64,000 nt of DNA from Solirubrobacteraceae bacterium (GTDB lineage: Bacteria > Actinomycetota > Thermoleophilia > Solirubrobacterales > Solirubrobacteraceae): positions 198,880 through 262,879 of the forward strand of contig JAUJOF010000001.1 of assembly GCA_030447785.1 (NCBI GenBank). Reading direction: 5' to 3'. Below the pieces are notes generated by a model, which did not search any database, had not been told where the DNA came from, and was given only the letters and a program-made list of their open reading frames with translations. The position numbers and the translations under genes were made by a program. This document shows positions 27,038 to 36,513 of this stretch, piece after piece. Position 1 is the stretch's first letter; the number at the start of each line of letters is the position of its first letter.

Positions 27038-27501
27038 GCCGTGAAGCCTTTCGGATCGGCTCGAGTCGCGTCATGCGCCGGCGCGTACGCCCGGCGAGCA
27101 AGGGCCTTTTGCCGACCACGGCCCAGCAAGCGAGCTTGTGCCCGTGGTAGCGAGTGCGGACACGCCCTAGGTCCGGGCATGCGCCGGCCGTCGCGGAACC
27201 AGCGGGCCGCGGTGCACCTCCGGACACTGCAGCAAACGAGGTAGCGAACGAGGCGGCCGGGCCGCGTGGCCCCGCGCACGCCGGGGCAACGTGCAGCCTT
27301 CCGCGGCTCGGCCAGCTCGCCCGTCCGCGGCGCCCTCACCCTCGACCTCCTCCGGCTCGGTACTGTTGCGGGTGTCCTGGTGGCCGTGGCGCTCTTGTCG
27401 CTCAGGCGTTCACAGATCCTCGGGATACTCGTTCTCGGTCGGGGAGGTCTCGAGCACTGAGGCTCCACGCGCCCGGAGGCGCCCGCTGGGGCGTCGCCGG
27501 C
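27038..27501. other. Intergenic region with no confident gene
   Basis: About 460 bases. A 64-codon plus-strand frame (27266-27460) includes one hydrophobic stretch, LGTVAGVLVAVALLSL, but has no ribosome-binding site and no family resemblance. It could be a very small membrane protein or chance. Nothing else is supported. Confidence 0.3.
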
Positions 27502-28469
27502 CTAGTCGAAGGCCACTTGGTAGGCCTGCATCTCCCCGCGCATGCGCGCGGGCAGATACCCCGTGAACAAAGTGTAGGAATGCACTGTCCCCTCACGTAC
27601 GGCCAGCGCGGCGATCACCTCCTTGGGCAGCTGGTCGTCAAGCTCCCAACGCCCCTCACGGATGTGCGCCTTGGCCTCGTACGTGCGGTCCTGGCCACCC
27701 GTCGACCAGCTCAACTGCACGCGCACCACCCCCCGCGCACGGCGGGAGACCGTGCCCTGGGTGCGTAGCCGCCCGTCGGCCAGCGTGGGGCGCTCCACCT
27801 CCAGATCAGCATGGCGTGAAGCCGCCCGCAAACGAACTTCCTGGGCGCGCGTGCGCTTGTTAGCCGCGTAGCGCAACGTGAGGATCCCCGTCCCCATGGC
27901 CGCCTGAGCGCGCGAGATCCCCTCGCGGAAGCGTACCCTGCCATTCGCCTGATCCACCGGCACCGAAAAGCGCGTGTGGCGACCTGCCGCGTGGAAATCC
28001 ACCGCCACCCGCCCCGAAGCCCGCTTGCTGATTGGAGCCAACACATCGACCGCGCGACTGGCGCGCAGCACCTCCGAACGCGCGACCCCTAACTTGGCCG
28101 GGTGCAACACCACCGTCGGCCCGACAGGCCCGGAGCCACCAACCGGGGCCCTGGGTGACGCGTCCGCCGTGGCGGCGACCGCTGCTGGCGCGGCGCCGTC
28201 CGGGGTCGGCGCCGCGATCACGGCGCTGCGCGCACCTCGGCCGCGGCCGCGCCGAACGGATTCTGGGCGACGGCTCGCACCTCGAGTCGATGACCCACGT
28301 CAGCGCTCGTGACGATGTAGCTCGCGCCGGTCGCCTCGGGGATCGATTTGCACAACCCACCGTCGCACCGCATCCAATGCATCGCCACGTGCACCGGCGA
28401 GGCGCTGCCCCAATCCCACGGACGTGCCTCGAGCGAAGCACCGACGACCGGCGTCCCATGGATGTGCAT
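27502..28469 (-). pseudogene. Broken surface protein with an Ig/PKD-like domain
   Basis: From ATG 28469 the first 80 codons read HGTPVVGASLEARPWDWG and IPEATGASYIVTSADVGHRL, the Ig-like repeat common in surface proteins of this bacterial group. A stop at 28218 overlaps a GTG (GTGA at 28221). The new frame continues with a 239-residue tail (HPAKLGVARSEVLRASRAVD, then beta-rich sequence) to 27502. In related proteins such a linker continues in frame, so a one-base loss near 28220 is likely. It may originally have been joined to the transglutaminase-like part upstream. Confidence 0.5.
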
Positions 28470-28479
28470 CGTGTGCCGT

Positions 28480-29250
28480 CGTGCGCATGGGCGGTTGCCG
28501 GCTGCCGGGGAGCTGCGGGGTGCTCCCGGGCGCTCCGCAGGCGAGCGAGGAAGTCGTCCCCGGCTGCGGTCGCGGAACCGCTCACCCGTGCGTCGCTCGT
28601 GAGGAGGACGTCGAGGAGCGCCAGCCGGTCGGTGCGATGACCCGTCGCGACGAGGTGCGGCCGGTACACGTCTACGTACTGCTCGAGTCCGCACGGCGAC
28701 AGCCCGGTCACCTCGCGGCAGGTGACGACTGTCTCGCCGATGAGCACGCGCCGGTCGCCCACATCGCCCGCCGCCATCGTCACCGAACTACCTGGCGTCA
28801 TCGTGCGGTCGATCGCATCGAAGACGTCGAGTGTCTGCCCCTCACGGTCAGTCAGCGTGGCGTCGAACGAGGGATCGAGCATGATGTGGCGCCACGACGA
28901 CCTCCGTCCCGCGCCACGGGCACGAGGACCGTCGAGTGCTTGAGCGTGGCCTCGCCGAAGTCCACGCGGAAGGACTCGATCCCGAACAGTTCCAAGAGCT
29001 TGCGGAAGAAGTCAGCCGCGCCATCGCAGAACACGCCGCCGTGCGCGCCTAGGAAGTTCTGATCGAACATGTCCGCCGCGGACATCGGGAGCGCACTGAT
29101 CGGCGCGGGCGGGGGCCCTGCAAAAGTGATGTGGGGTGTCGCCCATGCGAGCACCATGCGCGCTGCGGTTTCGGTCTCATGCGCATCGAGCGCGGCCTGC
29201 AGGCCCGGCCGCTCGGCGAGGACGCGAGCGCGCAGATCGGCGTCCGTCAT
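28480..29250 (-). pseudogene. Transglutaminase-like protein, frameshifted
   Basis: ATG 29250 overlaps the stop of the upstream gene (ATGA). GVFCDGAADFFRKLLELFGI carries the candidate catalytic Cys, and HSTVLVPVARDGG the candidate His. The expected Asp segment, LDPSFDATLTDREGQTLDVF, is present only after a frame change near 28890. It then runs TMTPGSSVTMAAGDVGDRRV to about 28480, where the frame again loses sense. The Cys-His-Asp order fits a transglutaminase-like fold, but the gene is not intact as sequenced. Confidence 0.5.
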
Positions 29251-29673
29251 GCACCCGGGCAGGGGGTGACGCGTAGGTTCTTGAGGAGGTAGCGCGCCGG
29301 TGAGTCGGCATAGAGCAGGAGGCTCAGCGTCTCCAGTCCGGAGACTGTGAACGCCATGCGGCTCTGGGGCGCCGAGGCGTAGAGGAACCCTCCATCCGCC
29401 GCCGGGACGCGCAGCGTCACGGTGCTCGCTTCCGAGACGCCGTCCATCTCGACGCGGTACTCTGGCCGGATCGAGCGCGAAGGTCGCGTGCTCGCCGGCC
29501 GGGCTGTCGGAGAGGTCCAGCAGCCGTCCGTCCGCCCCTTCGGTCACTACGGGCTGCCCGCATGGCTGCCATGTAGGGCTCAAGGATTCCTCGGCGGCCT
29601 GCACCGACGGAACGCCGCACAGAAACCAGAGCGCGCACGCCAGCAGCAGCGGGGCCCTCCGACAGACCCGCAT
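29247..29673 (-). pseudogene. Small secreted protein, frameshifted
   Basis: ATG 29673 begins a clear signal peptide (MRVCRRAPLLLACALWFLCG ending VQA) followed by WQPCGQPVVTEGADGRLLDL. Near 29465 the sense passes to another frame (EYRVEMDGVSEASTVTLRVP, then YADSPARYLLKNLRVTPCPG) and stops at 29247. The last codons overlap the transglutaminase-like start. The product looks like a beta-rich periplasmic or extracellular protein paired with that enzyme. Function unknown. Confidence 0.48.
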
Positions 29674-30157
29674 GACGCCGAGGTCTAGACCCCTTGCTTC
29701 GCTATTTGTCGGCGACATGTCCCGGCTCCTCTTTGGATCTGCTCCTGGTCGCGCGCCGCCGCCGAAGTCGCAGCAACAGCGCGACGACGGACGGCGGGCC
29801 ACCGACCCGGCTCCCCTGACGCTGAAAGACGTCGGAGCGTGCCGGCCGGCTCTGCTCACCGGCCCGTCGTGTCCCTGTGGTTCGGCCCAAGGGGGATGAG
29901 CCCGAGCGTCGTGACGGCGTATGGATCAAATGTCCGCGACGCCGTGGGCGCCTCAAACGTCGCTGGCAGCTACGCCCAGACCCGGGGCGGCCTCGCTACC
30001 CAGGGCCCGGTTTCTTGTTGTCGGCGGTGCGCTGTCTAGGGATCGAGCGTGGCGCCCACCCGAGGTGGGGGGTGCTGCTCATAGCGACGTCGCGCGTGCC
30101 GGCGGCCTGATGGTCCGGCGCCCCGGCCTCCCGACCGTGTGAGGCTGTCGGTCGCGG
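29674..30157. other. Region without a recognisable gene
   Basis: About 480 bases. On the minus strand a frame ends VVALLLRLRRRRATRSRSKE, which could be the tail of an anchored protein whose beginning is lost. No start, domain or RNA structure supports a gene. Confidence 0.3.
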
Positions 30158-30259
30158 TCAGTCGGCGGTGGCGGCGGCCCACAGGAAGCAGGACAGTTCG
30201 CGCGCGCACGCGACGAGGGTGACGTTGTGGGCCTTGCTGCGGCGCGCATGCGCCGGTGC
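30158..30259 (-). pseudogene. Transposase 3' fragment
   Basis: The minus strand reads KAHNVTLVACARELSCFLWA to a stop at 30158. This matches the C-terminal pattern of IS110/IS116-type transposases (NV..VA.ARELA.FLWA). Only about 33 codons remain. It faces another IS fragment on the plus strand. Confidence 0.45.
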
Positions 30260-30284
30260 ACGCGGTGCAGGCGCTGTTGGGCGC

Positions 30285-30480
30285 GGTTGGGCGGCAACCG
30301 CTAGATCAACGCCGCGCTGCACCGCGTCATCGTCACCCGCGCTCCCTGCCATGCCCAGACGCGCGAGTACATCGTCCGCAGACGCAGCGAAGGCAAGAGC
30401 ACCCGCGAAGCGATCCGCTTGCCTCAAGCGCTACCTCGCCCGCCGCGTCTGGCGCTCCTCCAGTCGCCCCACCCGCACAA
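30285..30480 (+). pseudogene. IS110-family transposase C-terminal fragment
   Basis: INAALHRVIVTRAPCHAQTR, then EYIVRRRSEGKSTREAIR and, after a one-base insertion near 30420, CLKRYLARRVWR, match the C-terminus of IS110-family transposases (LNRALH...EGKT.REA.RCLKRYLAR). An in-frame TAG at 30302 stands where CAG (Gln) is expected. With both lesions it is a dead fragment. Confidence 0.6.
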
Positions 30481-30530
30481 GAAGAGCCTCCCTCTCCCGA
30501 TCAATTTCTTGACATAGACCAACAAATATG

Positions 30531-30776
30531 AACGCATCGATCGCCTCGCCGCCCCCGCCGTTGCTCGACGTCGCGGCGAAGCCCTTGGATGCGCTGCGGC
30601 CGGTCGGGATGCGTGAGGTCACCGAAAGCCCGATCTCCGACTGGGCTCCGGCGCGGTGGTGACCGCGGGACGCGTGCTGCCCGGGTAGAGCCGCGAGCGG
30701 GACGTGACGCCAGTGCAGAGCAAGCCAGCCAACTGCGGGAGCCGGCAAGACGCAACCCTTCTGTCATCCTCATCGG
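30531..30776. other. Gap upstream of the Wzy-like gene
   Basis: About 245 bases lie between the IS fragment and the next gene. Short frames show no family pattern, and no clear promoter hexamer was found. Confidence 0.3.
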
Positions 30777-32114
30777 GTGCACGCCCGGCTCCACGCAGCG
30801 GCCCGGCCTGCCGCGGGGCTGGCTATCGGTGCCGGCGCGGCCGCGATCGGCTTCCCGCCGCTCAACAATGCGCCGGACGTGCTGGACATTGGTCGCGCGC
30901 CGTGGCGAGTGGTGCTGACGCCGGTCGTCCTCCTGGCCCTCTTCGCTTTGGTCACGTGGGTCGTGTGGCGTCCCCCGCAGCCCCGTCGCCCATCCGGTCT
31001 GCTGACCCTGGCAATCACGCTGCTCATAGCGGGCACGGCGCTCTCGGTTACCGAGAGCCCGGATCCGTGGTACTCGATCTTGCTCGGGATCTTGTGCGTC
31101 CTGGCACCAGCCGCGCTGGCGTTCGCGCTGCTGCGTGGCGCGCTCCCCGCCACCGCGGTGGCGGCGGGCCTTGTGCTGGCCACGACGGTCCTGTGCCTGC
31201 GCGCCGGCGTGGTTTTCGTGCAGTTACACGGATTTCCAACCGCACAGGCGCTGTTCAATGCAAAGTTCCAGAACGCCCCGTACGACTTCCACTACTACAC
31301 GCTCGGCAACCCCAACGGCACCGCGGCGTTCCTACTGCTGCCGTTCGGGATCGCGGTCGGGGGGGCGACCGGCGGCGATCTGGGTCGCGTCGGGCGTCGG
31401 CTCGCGCTCGGGGCGGCGGGCGTCCTCGGCGCGACGCTCGTGCTGGCCTATTCACGCTCGGCGATCATCGTGGCGGTGGTCATGGTGCTGGTGATCGGCC
31501 TCACGGCCTCAGGACGGGCGCGCGCGGGGAATTGGGCACGCGTCGCGGTGGGCCTGGTGGCGGCGGCCCTTGTCGTCGGCATCGCCATCGGCGGCTGGGA
31601 GTACTTTTCCAGCCTGCTGTCGACGGCCCCAGGGTCCTCGGGCGACGAGCGGATCGAGCTGACCGTTGACGGGCTGGGCCGTCTGGCCGAGCACCCGCTG
31701 ACCGGAGTTGGGCTGGGGATGAACACACCGGCCGCGGGCTACCTGCCGGCGCACAGCTCCATCGTCCAGGCCGGGGCCGAACTCGGCTTGCTCGGCTTGC
31801 TCGGCTTCCTGATGCTCTGTGCGGCGACGATCCGGCTCGCCGCCCTCGCGATCCGCGCGCCGGACGGCTGGAGTGGTACCGAGCGCGGATCTGCGGTCGC
31901 CGCCGCGACGTACTTCTGCTTTTCCGCGCTCACCGGAGGTGCCAGCATCGGCCTCTCGTCGGGCTACAACGCGGTTTGGGCCGCGACCGCCGCCGTGACC
32001 CTTGGGCTCGCCGCGCGGCACGATTCGGTGCCCGTCCGCGCCGGGAGCCGCGCCGCGCGACGTCGTGGGCTACTCTCTCGCCGTGGCCGCGGGGAACCAT
32101 CCTTCGACCTCTGA
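30777..32114 (+). CDS. O-antigen ligase/polymerase family membrane protein (Wzy-like)
   Basis: A 445-residue protein with about ten to twelve membrane segments (e.g. VVLLALFALVTWVVW, AAGLVLATTVLCLRAGVVFV). A large hydrophilic loop contains FHYYTLGNPNGTAAFLLLPF, and SRSAIIVAVVMVLVIGL and LAEHPLTGVGLGMNTPAAGY belong to the Wzy_C/WaaL region. It would polymerise or ligate lipid-linked repeat units on the outer face of the membrane. The GTG at 30777 is the earliest plausible start. The next gene begins within its last codons. It is the second such domain in this window after the fusion protein. Confidence 0.82.
   Translation: MHARLHAAARPAAGLAIGAGAAAIGFPPLNNAPDVLDIGRAPWRVVLTPVVLLALFALVTWVVWRPPQPRRPSGLLTLAITLLIAGTALSVTESPDPWYSILLGILCVLAPAALAFALLRGALPATAVAAGLVLATTVLCLRAGVVFVQLHGFPTAQALFNAKFQNAPYDFHYYTLGNPNGTAAFLLLPFGIAVGGATGGDLGRVGRRLALGAAGVLGATLVLAYSRSAIIVAVVMVLVIGLTASGRARAGNWARVAVGLVAAALVVGIAIGGWEYFSSLLSTAPGSSGDERIELTVDGLGRLAEHPLTGVGLGMNTPAAGYLPAHSSIVQAGAELGLLGLLGFLMLCAATIRLAALAIRAPDGWSGTERGSAVAAATYFCFSALTGGASIGLSSGYNAVWAATAAVTLGLAARHDSVPVRAGSRAARRRGLLSRRGRGEPSFDL
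32071..32076 (+). promoter_or_regulatory. Leaderless-type -10 hexamer TACTCT
   Basis: TACTCT lies inside the end of the Wzy-like gene and ends six bases before the GTG at 32083, the preferred start of the methyltransferase gene. Confidence 0.42.
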
Positions 32115-32895
32115 CGCTGACCGAATACGCGCCGAGGCGCGGGCGCAGTGGGGGCACGATCCTGCGGGGTCGAACGCCGTCGACGGCGCACTCGACACCT
32201 CGGAGAGCTTTGCCGAGGTCGAGCGTTATCGCTACCGGGAGCAGCCGTGGATGCACGACACGTTCCACTATGAGCGCTACCGCGACCAGGAGGTGCTGGA
32301 GATCGGTGTCGGCCTCGGCACGGACCACCTGCAGTTTGGGCGCGCCGGGGCACGGCTGACCGGCGTCGACCTCACGCCGGCCTGCATCGACCTAACGCGG
32401 CGACGCTTCGAGCTCGAGGGACTTACGAGCGACCTACGGGTCATGGACGCCGAGCGGCTCGAGTTCCCCGATAACTCCTTCGATGCGGTGTACTCGTTCG
32501 GCGTCCTGCACCACATCGCCAGCACGGAGGCCGCGTTCGTGGAGGTGCGACGCGTGCTGCGGTCCGGCGGGGTGTTCATCGGTGGCCTCTACAGCCGCGA
32601 GTCGATCTTCTTCGCCCGGGTCGCGGCCGAGTGGCTGCTGCGCGGCGGTCCCCGCAAGGAGTCGTGGGAGAGCCGGAAGGCGCGCATCGAGTACTCGACC
32701 AGCGACGCCCAGCCGCATGTCCGGCTGCTCGGGAGCCGTGAGCTCCGCCGGGCGCTGCGCGAGGCGGGCTTCGCGGAAGTCTCGCTGACCCGTCGGCACT
32801 CGGCGCTGGGAAGCCTCACGTATGACCTGCCGCCCGTCGTCGAGCGGACGCTCGGGCGCGTGGGCGGCTGGTATCTCGTGCACGAGGCGCGCTGA
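32083..32895 (+). CDS. Class I SAM-dependent methyltransferase
   Basis: About 270 residues. EIGVGLGTDHLQFGRAGARL (73-92) is the SAM-binding motif I, GVDLTPACIDLTRRR covers the adenosine-binding acidic loop, FPDNSFDAVYSFGVLHHIAS is motif post-II, and EVRRVLRSGGVFIGGLYSRE is motif III. The C-terminal part resembles enzymes that methylate glycan or lipid substrates. Substrate unknown. GTG 32083 follows a -10 hexamer by six bases and overlaps the upstream gene's end by 32 bases; GTG 32065 is in frame. It is followed by a GT4 gene. Confidence 0.82.
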   Translation: MAAGNHPSTSDADRIRAEARAQWGHDPAGSNAVDGALDTSESFAEVERYRYREQPWMHDTFHYERYRDQEVLEIGVGLGTDHLQFGRAGARLTGVDLTPACIDLTRRRFELEGLTSDLRVMDAERLEFPDNSFDAVYSFGVLHHIASTEAAFVEVRRVLRSGGVFIGGLYSRESIFFARVAAEWLLRGGPRKESWESRKARIEYSTSDAQPHVRLLGSRELRRALREAGFAEVSLTRRHSALGSLTYDLPPVVERTLGRVGGWYLVHEAR

Positions 32896-32921
32896 CGCTG
32901 CGCAACCGGCCCGAGGAGCCG

Positions 32922-34568
32922 GTGCTCGTCATCGGGCACTTGAGCAGCGCGCTCGCGGCCGGGGTCGAGCACGCGCGCGCCGTTCACGGCAACGCCGCCG
33001 CGATCGATGTGCTCGGGTACGGCCGCGTGGATGGCGCGACCCCCATGCCGCCGAGGACCCGGGTGCTCGGCCTCGCCACCTCCGGCGGGCTGGCCACCCG
33101 GTTGCGGTCGGCAGGGGCACTCGCCCGTCGGCTCGTCCGCACGCCCTACACGGCGGTGGTGGTCTGCCAGGCGGGCTTCGCGCACAGCCGCGGCCGCGGC
33201 GCTCTGCTCGCTGCGGCGGCGATCGCCTCTCCGCGCATCGCCGCGATCGACCCCGCAGGGAAAGACCCGGCGGTCCCACGCTCGCGTGTCTACGCCGCCG
33301 CAGACGCGGCCCGGTTTGCGGTGGCGCAGGCGGTGTGCGCGGCCGCCATGCCTGTGATGGCCATGGCGGTCGCGCGGTGGGGGCGCGTCCGGGCGGCGGC
33401 GGGAAGCTTCGCCGCGCCCCAGGCGGGGACCGTCGTCTACCTGCGGTCTGACCTGGAGCTCGCCCACAACGGCCTGTCCGCGGGCGGCTCCCTCGCCCAC
33501 ACCCACGGCGTGATCGAGGCCCTGCGCCGCCGTGGGCATCGGGTGGAGCTGTGGTCGACCGGGGATATCGCGGGCACCGAGCACCTGCCACGGCGCAGGC
33601 TGCCAGCCGCGGCGTTTGCGAATCTCCCGGCCGAGGCCGCCGAACTGCTGTCGTTCGCGTGGCAGCGGGCCCGCTTCCGGCGCCGACCCGCGGAGGTGAC
33701 GGCGATCTATCAGCGCTACAGCCTGAACAACCTCCTCGGGGTGGCGCTCGCGCGCCGCTGGGGCGTGCCGCTCATCCTGGAGGCGAACGCATCGGAGGTG
33801 CGCTGGCGCACCGAATGGTCGGCATTGAAGTACCCCGCGGCGGCGCGCGCGACCGAGCAGGCAGCTTTCCTCGGCGCCGACCGGATGCGCGTGGTCAGCG
33901 AGAACGCGGCGAACGAGGTCCGCGCTGCGGGGGCGCCGGCCGCGCGAGTCCGCGTGGTCCCCAACGGCGTCGACGTCGAGCGCTTCACGGAGGCGAAGCC
34001 GCGCCGACTGCCGTTCGAAGACGACGCGTTCGTCGTGGCATTCTGCGGACTCTTCTATCCGTGGCACGGGGTCGTCGGCTTGGCCCAGAGCTTCTGTCTC
34101 CTGCACGGCGCCGTGCCGGACGCGCGCCTGCTGCTGATCGGCGATGGCGAGGATGCGGCTGCGGCGCTGGAGAGCCTACGCCGCGGGGGCGCATTCGACG
34201 CGGCGCACATAACGGGACTCGTCCCGAGTTCCTCCGTCCCCGGCTGGCTGCAGGCCGTGGACGTGCTCGTCGCGCCACACGTCGGCAACCGTAACTTCGT
34301 TGGGTCTCCCATCAAGATCTTCGAGTACCTCGCCAGCGGCCGGGCGATCGTCGCCACGCGCGTAGCGCAGATCGAGGAGATCCTCCGGCATGAGGAGACC
34401 GCGCTGCTCGTGCCTCCGGACGACCCGCGTGCTCTGGCCGGGGCGCTCGAGCGGCTGGCCGGTGACCCGGAGCTCCGTCACCGCCTGGGGACCGCTGCCC
34501 GCGAGGACGCGCGCCGGCGGCATTCGTGGGAGGCCCGCCTGGCGGACGCGTTTGCGCCCGATGTCTGA
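32922..34568 (+). CDS. Glycosyltransferase family 4 with an unrecognised N-terminal extension
   Basis: This 548-residue protein starts at GTG 32922 behind a GAGGAG ribosome-binding site. The GT4 part begins near residue 170 (VVYLRSDLELAHNGLSAGGS) and continues with VVPNGVDVERF, FVVAFCGLFYPWHGV and SPIKIFEYLASGRAIVATRV. Typical GT4 enzymes are about 380 residues, so the first 165 residues are extra. They are Ala/Arg-rich and end near hydrophobic AQAVCAAAMPVMAMAVA, and I do not recognise the domain. The last codons overlap the heparinase-like gene by 8 bases. Confidence 0.8.
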   Translation: MLVIGHLSSALAAGVEHARAVHGNAAAIDVLGYGRVDGATPMPPRTRVLGLATSGGLATRLRSAGALARRLVRTPYTAVVVCQAGFAHSRGRGALLAAAAIASPRIAAIDPAGKDPAVPRSRVYAAADAARFAVAQAVCAAAMPVMAMAVARWGRVRAAAGSFAAPQAGTVVYLRSDLELAHNGLSAGGSLAHTHGVIEALRRRGHRVELWSTGDIAGTEHLPRRRLPAAAFANLPAEAAELLSFAWQRARFRRRPAEVTAIYQRYSLNNLLGVALARRWGVPLILEANASEVRWRTEWSALKYPAAARATEQAAFLGADRMRVVSENAANEVRAAGAPAARVRVVPNGVDVERFTEAKPRRLPFEDDAFVVAFCGLFYPWHGVVGLAQSFCLLHGAVPDARLLLIGDGEDAAAALESLRRGGAFDAAHITGLVPSSSVPGWLQAVDVLVAPHVGNRNFVGSPIKIFEYLASGRAIVATRVAQIEEILRHEETALLVPPDDPRALAGALERLAGDPELRHRLGTAAREDARRRHSWEARLADAFAPDV

Positions 34569-36513
34569 CGTGTCGTTCACGCGGCTGCGCCGGATCGCCG
34601 CCAAGCCGCCCGGCTACATCCTGCGGCGCTTCGCCGACGAGGCGCGGCGTGAGGCGCAACGCGGGGTCCTGTTAGCCGCGCGCGGCGGCGTCGGCCCGCT
34701 GAGCATATCGCAGTGCACTCCGCGGTCGGGAGATGCCGTCCTCGCGAGTACCGAGCAGGCCGCGCTCGCCCTGGGCACGTGGGAAGCCGGAGTCGCAGCG
34801 CTTTGCGGCGAAGAGGTCCTTCGGTCGATGCTGCGCGCCGAAGCCGAGCTCGCCCGGCGGCGCGAGCTGACGATCTTCGCGGCCGGACCGACGGCGGTCG
34901 GGCGTCCGCCGCGCTGGCACGCCGACGTGCACAGCGGGCAGGACTGGCCGCTTGGGTTCCATCGCCGGCTTCCGGTTGCCGACCTCGGGCGCCCGACAGA
35001 CGTGAAAGTGCCATGGGAACTTTCGCGGCACCGGCACCTGGTGACGCTCGCGTGCGCCGCCGCGACAGGGGAAGAGTGGGCCCTGGACGAGCTCGACGCC
35101 GACGTGCGCAGCTGGGTGGCGGAGAACCCGGTCGGGTGGTCGGTGAACTGGACGGTTGGCATGGAGGTCGCCCTGCGCGCCGTTAGCCTTATTTGCGTCG
35201 ACGCGCTCTTGCTGCAGGCCGGCCGGCCGCTGCCGTCTCGCCCCGTACTGGTGGGCTCGTTGCGCCAGCACGCGTGGTTCCTCGAGCGAAACCTCGAGGT
35301 CGCCGACGTGAACGGCAACCACTTCCTCGCCAACGCGGTCGGGCTGCTGTGGCTGGCTCGGTACCTCGGGGACGACCAGCGGCGACGCAGCGCGTGGGCG
35401 ACTGGGCTGGCGATGGCCCGGCGGGCGGCGGCCGAGCACGTGCTTTCCGACGGGTTCGACCAGGAGGGATCGCTGCGCTACCACGCGCTGAACCTGGAAC
35501 TTTTCACGCTCGCTCGCCACGCCGGCGGCGCGGAGCTCCGAGCGCTCGACCCGGTCCTCGAGCGGATGCTCGACGCCCTGCTGGCGGTCATGGACGCCAC
35601 CGGACGCGTTCCCAACGTCGGTGACGACGACAGCGGGCGGGTCCTCGCCTTCTCGCCGACGCCATCCGAGCAGGGCGCGCGGGTGGCGGCGCTCGCCGCC
35701 GCCGTGCTCGGCGTGGCTCGCGCCGTCCCCGGCACGACAGTGGCAGTCGAGCTCGACGGCGTGATGCTCGCCGGCGGTCGTCCCACCGGCGCGGGGTCCG
35801 TCGCCCGAGGCATCCGAACGTTTCCTCGGGCCGGCGTGGTGGTTCTGGGCGACGGCGATGACCACATCGTCCTCGATGCGGGCCCGGTCGGATTCCGCGG
35901 CCGTGGCGGACACGGGCATCTCGACGCTATGTCCTTCGAGGCGACTCTCTCGGGGCGGCTAGCGGTGCGGGACTCCGGGACGGGCAGCTACACGCGTAAC
36001 CCGGAGCTGCGGAACGCGCTCCGTGATGCGGCCGCGCATTCCGGCATCCTCGTCGATGGTCGTCGCTACGCGAGCCTCGGTGGCCGCGACGCGCTGTGGA
36101 GCATCACCGGCGACGCACCGCCGCACATCCTGGAGACGCGCGGGCTCGACGATGGAGCGCAGCGCGTGATCGCCACCCAGGAGCTGCCGGCCGCCCGGGG
36201 CGCAGCGCGCCACACGCGCGCTCTCACCTGGTCGCGCGGAGCACTCGAGGTCATGGATGAGATCCGCGCCCCAGTGGGGAGCAGGATCGAGGCGCGGTTG
36301 CAGCTGCCCGCCGGATGTCGGCGCGAGGGACAGCGCATCGTGAGCCTGCACCACCGCTACGAGCCCGAGCTGCCCGAGGACGCTGTCCTCACGCTCGAGG
36401 ACGCTACAGGCTCGGAGCGCTACGGCATCGTCGAGCCCGCGACGCGTGCACTGGTCGCCTTCCACGGCGACGGCGGTCCGCAGGTGCTGCGATGGCTGAT
36501 CGCCGCCATCTAG
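34561..36513 (+). CDS. Heparinase II/III family protein (second copy)
   Basis: About 650 residues from ATG 34561, which overlaps the upstream gene by 8 bases. It has the helical toroid with ENPVGWSVNWTVGMEVALRA and NGNHFLANAVGLLWLARYLG, and the C-terminal beta domain with GGHGHLDAMSFEATLSGRLA, RDSGTGSYTRNPELRNALRD and AAHSGILVDGR. The His-rich GHGHLDA corresponds to the PHAHADA signature of the copy at 17421. It has no signal peptide and is embedded between a GT4 and a flippase gene, so a role in polymer processing or modification during synthesis is inferred. Confidence 0.82.
   Translation: MSDVSFTRLRRIAAKPPGYILRRFADEARREAQRGVLLAARGGVGPLSISQCTPRSGDAVLASTEQAALALGTWEAGVAALCGEEVLRSMLRAEAELARRRELTIFAAGPTAVGRPPRWHADVHSGQDWPLGFHRRLPVADLGRPTDVKVPWELSRHRHLVTLACAAATGEEWALDELDADVRSWVAENPVGWSVNWTVGMEVALRAVSLICVDALLLQAGRPLPSRPVLVGSLRQHAWFLERNLEVADVNGNHFLANAVGLLWLARYLGDDQRRRSAWATGLAMARRAAAEHVLSDGFDQEGSLRYHALNLELFTLARHAGGAELRALDPVLERMLDALLAVMDATGRVPNVGDDDSGRVLAFSPTPSEQGARVAALAAAVLGVARAVPGTTVAVELDGVMLAGGRPTGAGSVARGIRTFPRAGVVVLGDGDDHIVLDAGPVGFRGRGGHGHLDAMSFEATLSGRLAVRDSGTGSYTRNPELRNALRDAAAHSGILVDGRRYASLGGRDALWSITGDAPPHILETRGLDDGAQRVIATQELPAARGAARHTRALTWSRGALEVMDEIRAPVGSRIEARLQLPAGCRREGQRIVSLHHRYEPELPEDAVLTLEDATGSERYGIVEPATRALVAFHGDGGPQVLRWLIAAI

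Noticed and set aside
27266-27460. Small membrane protein gene
   Set aside because: One hydrophobic stretch only, no ribosome-binding site and no family resemblance; left as an intergenic note.
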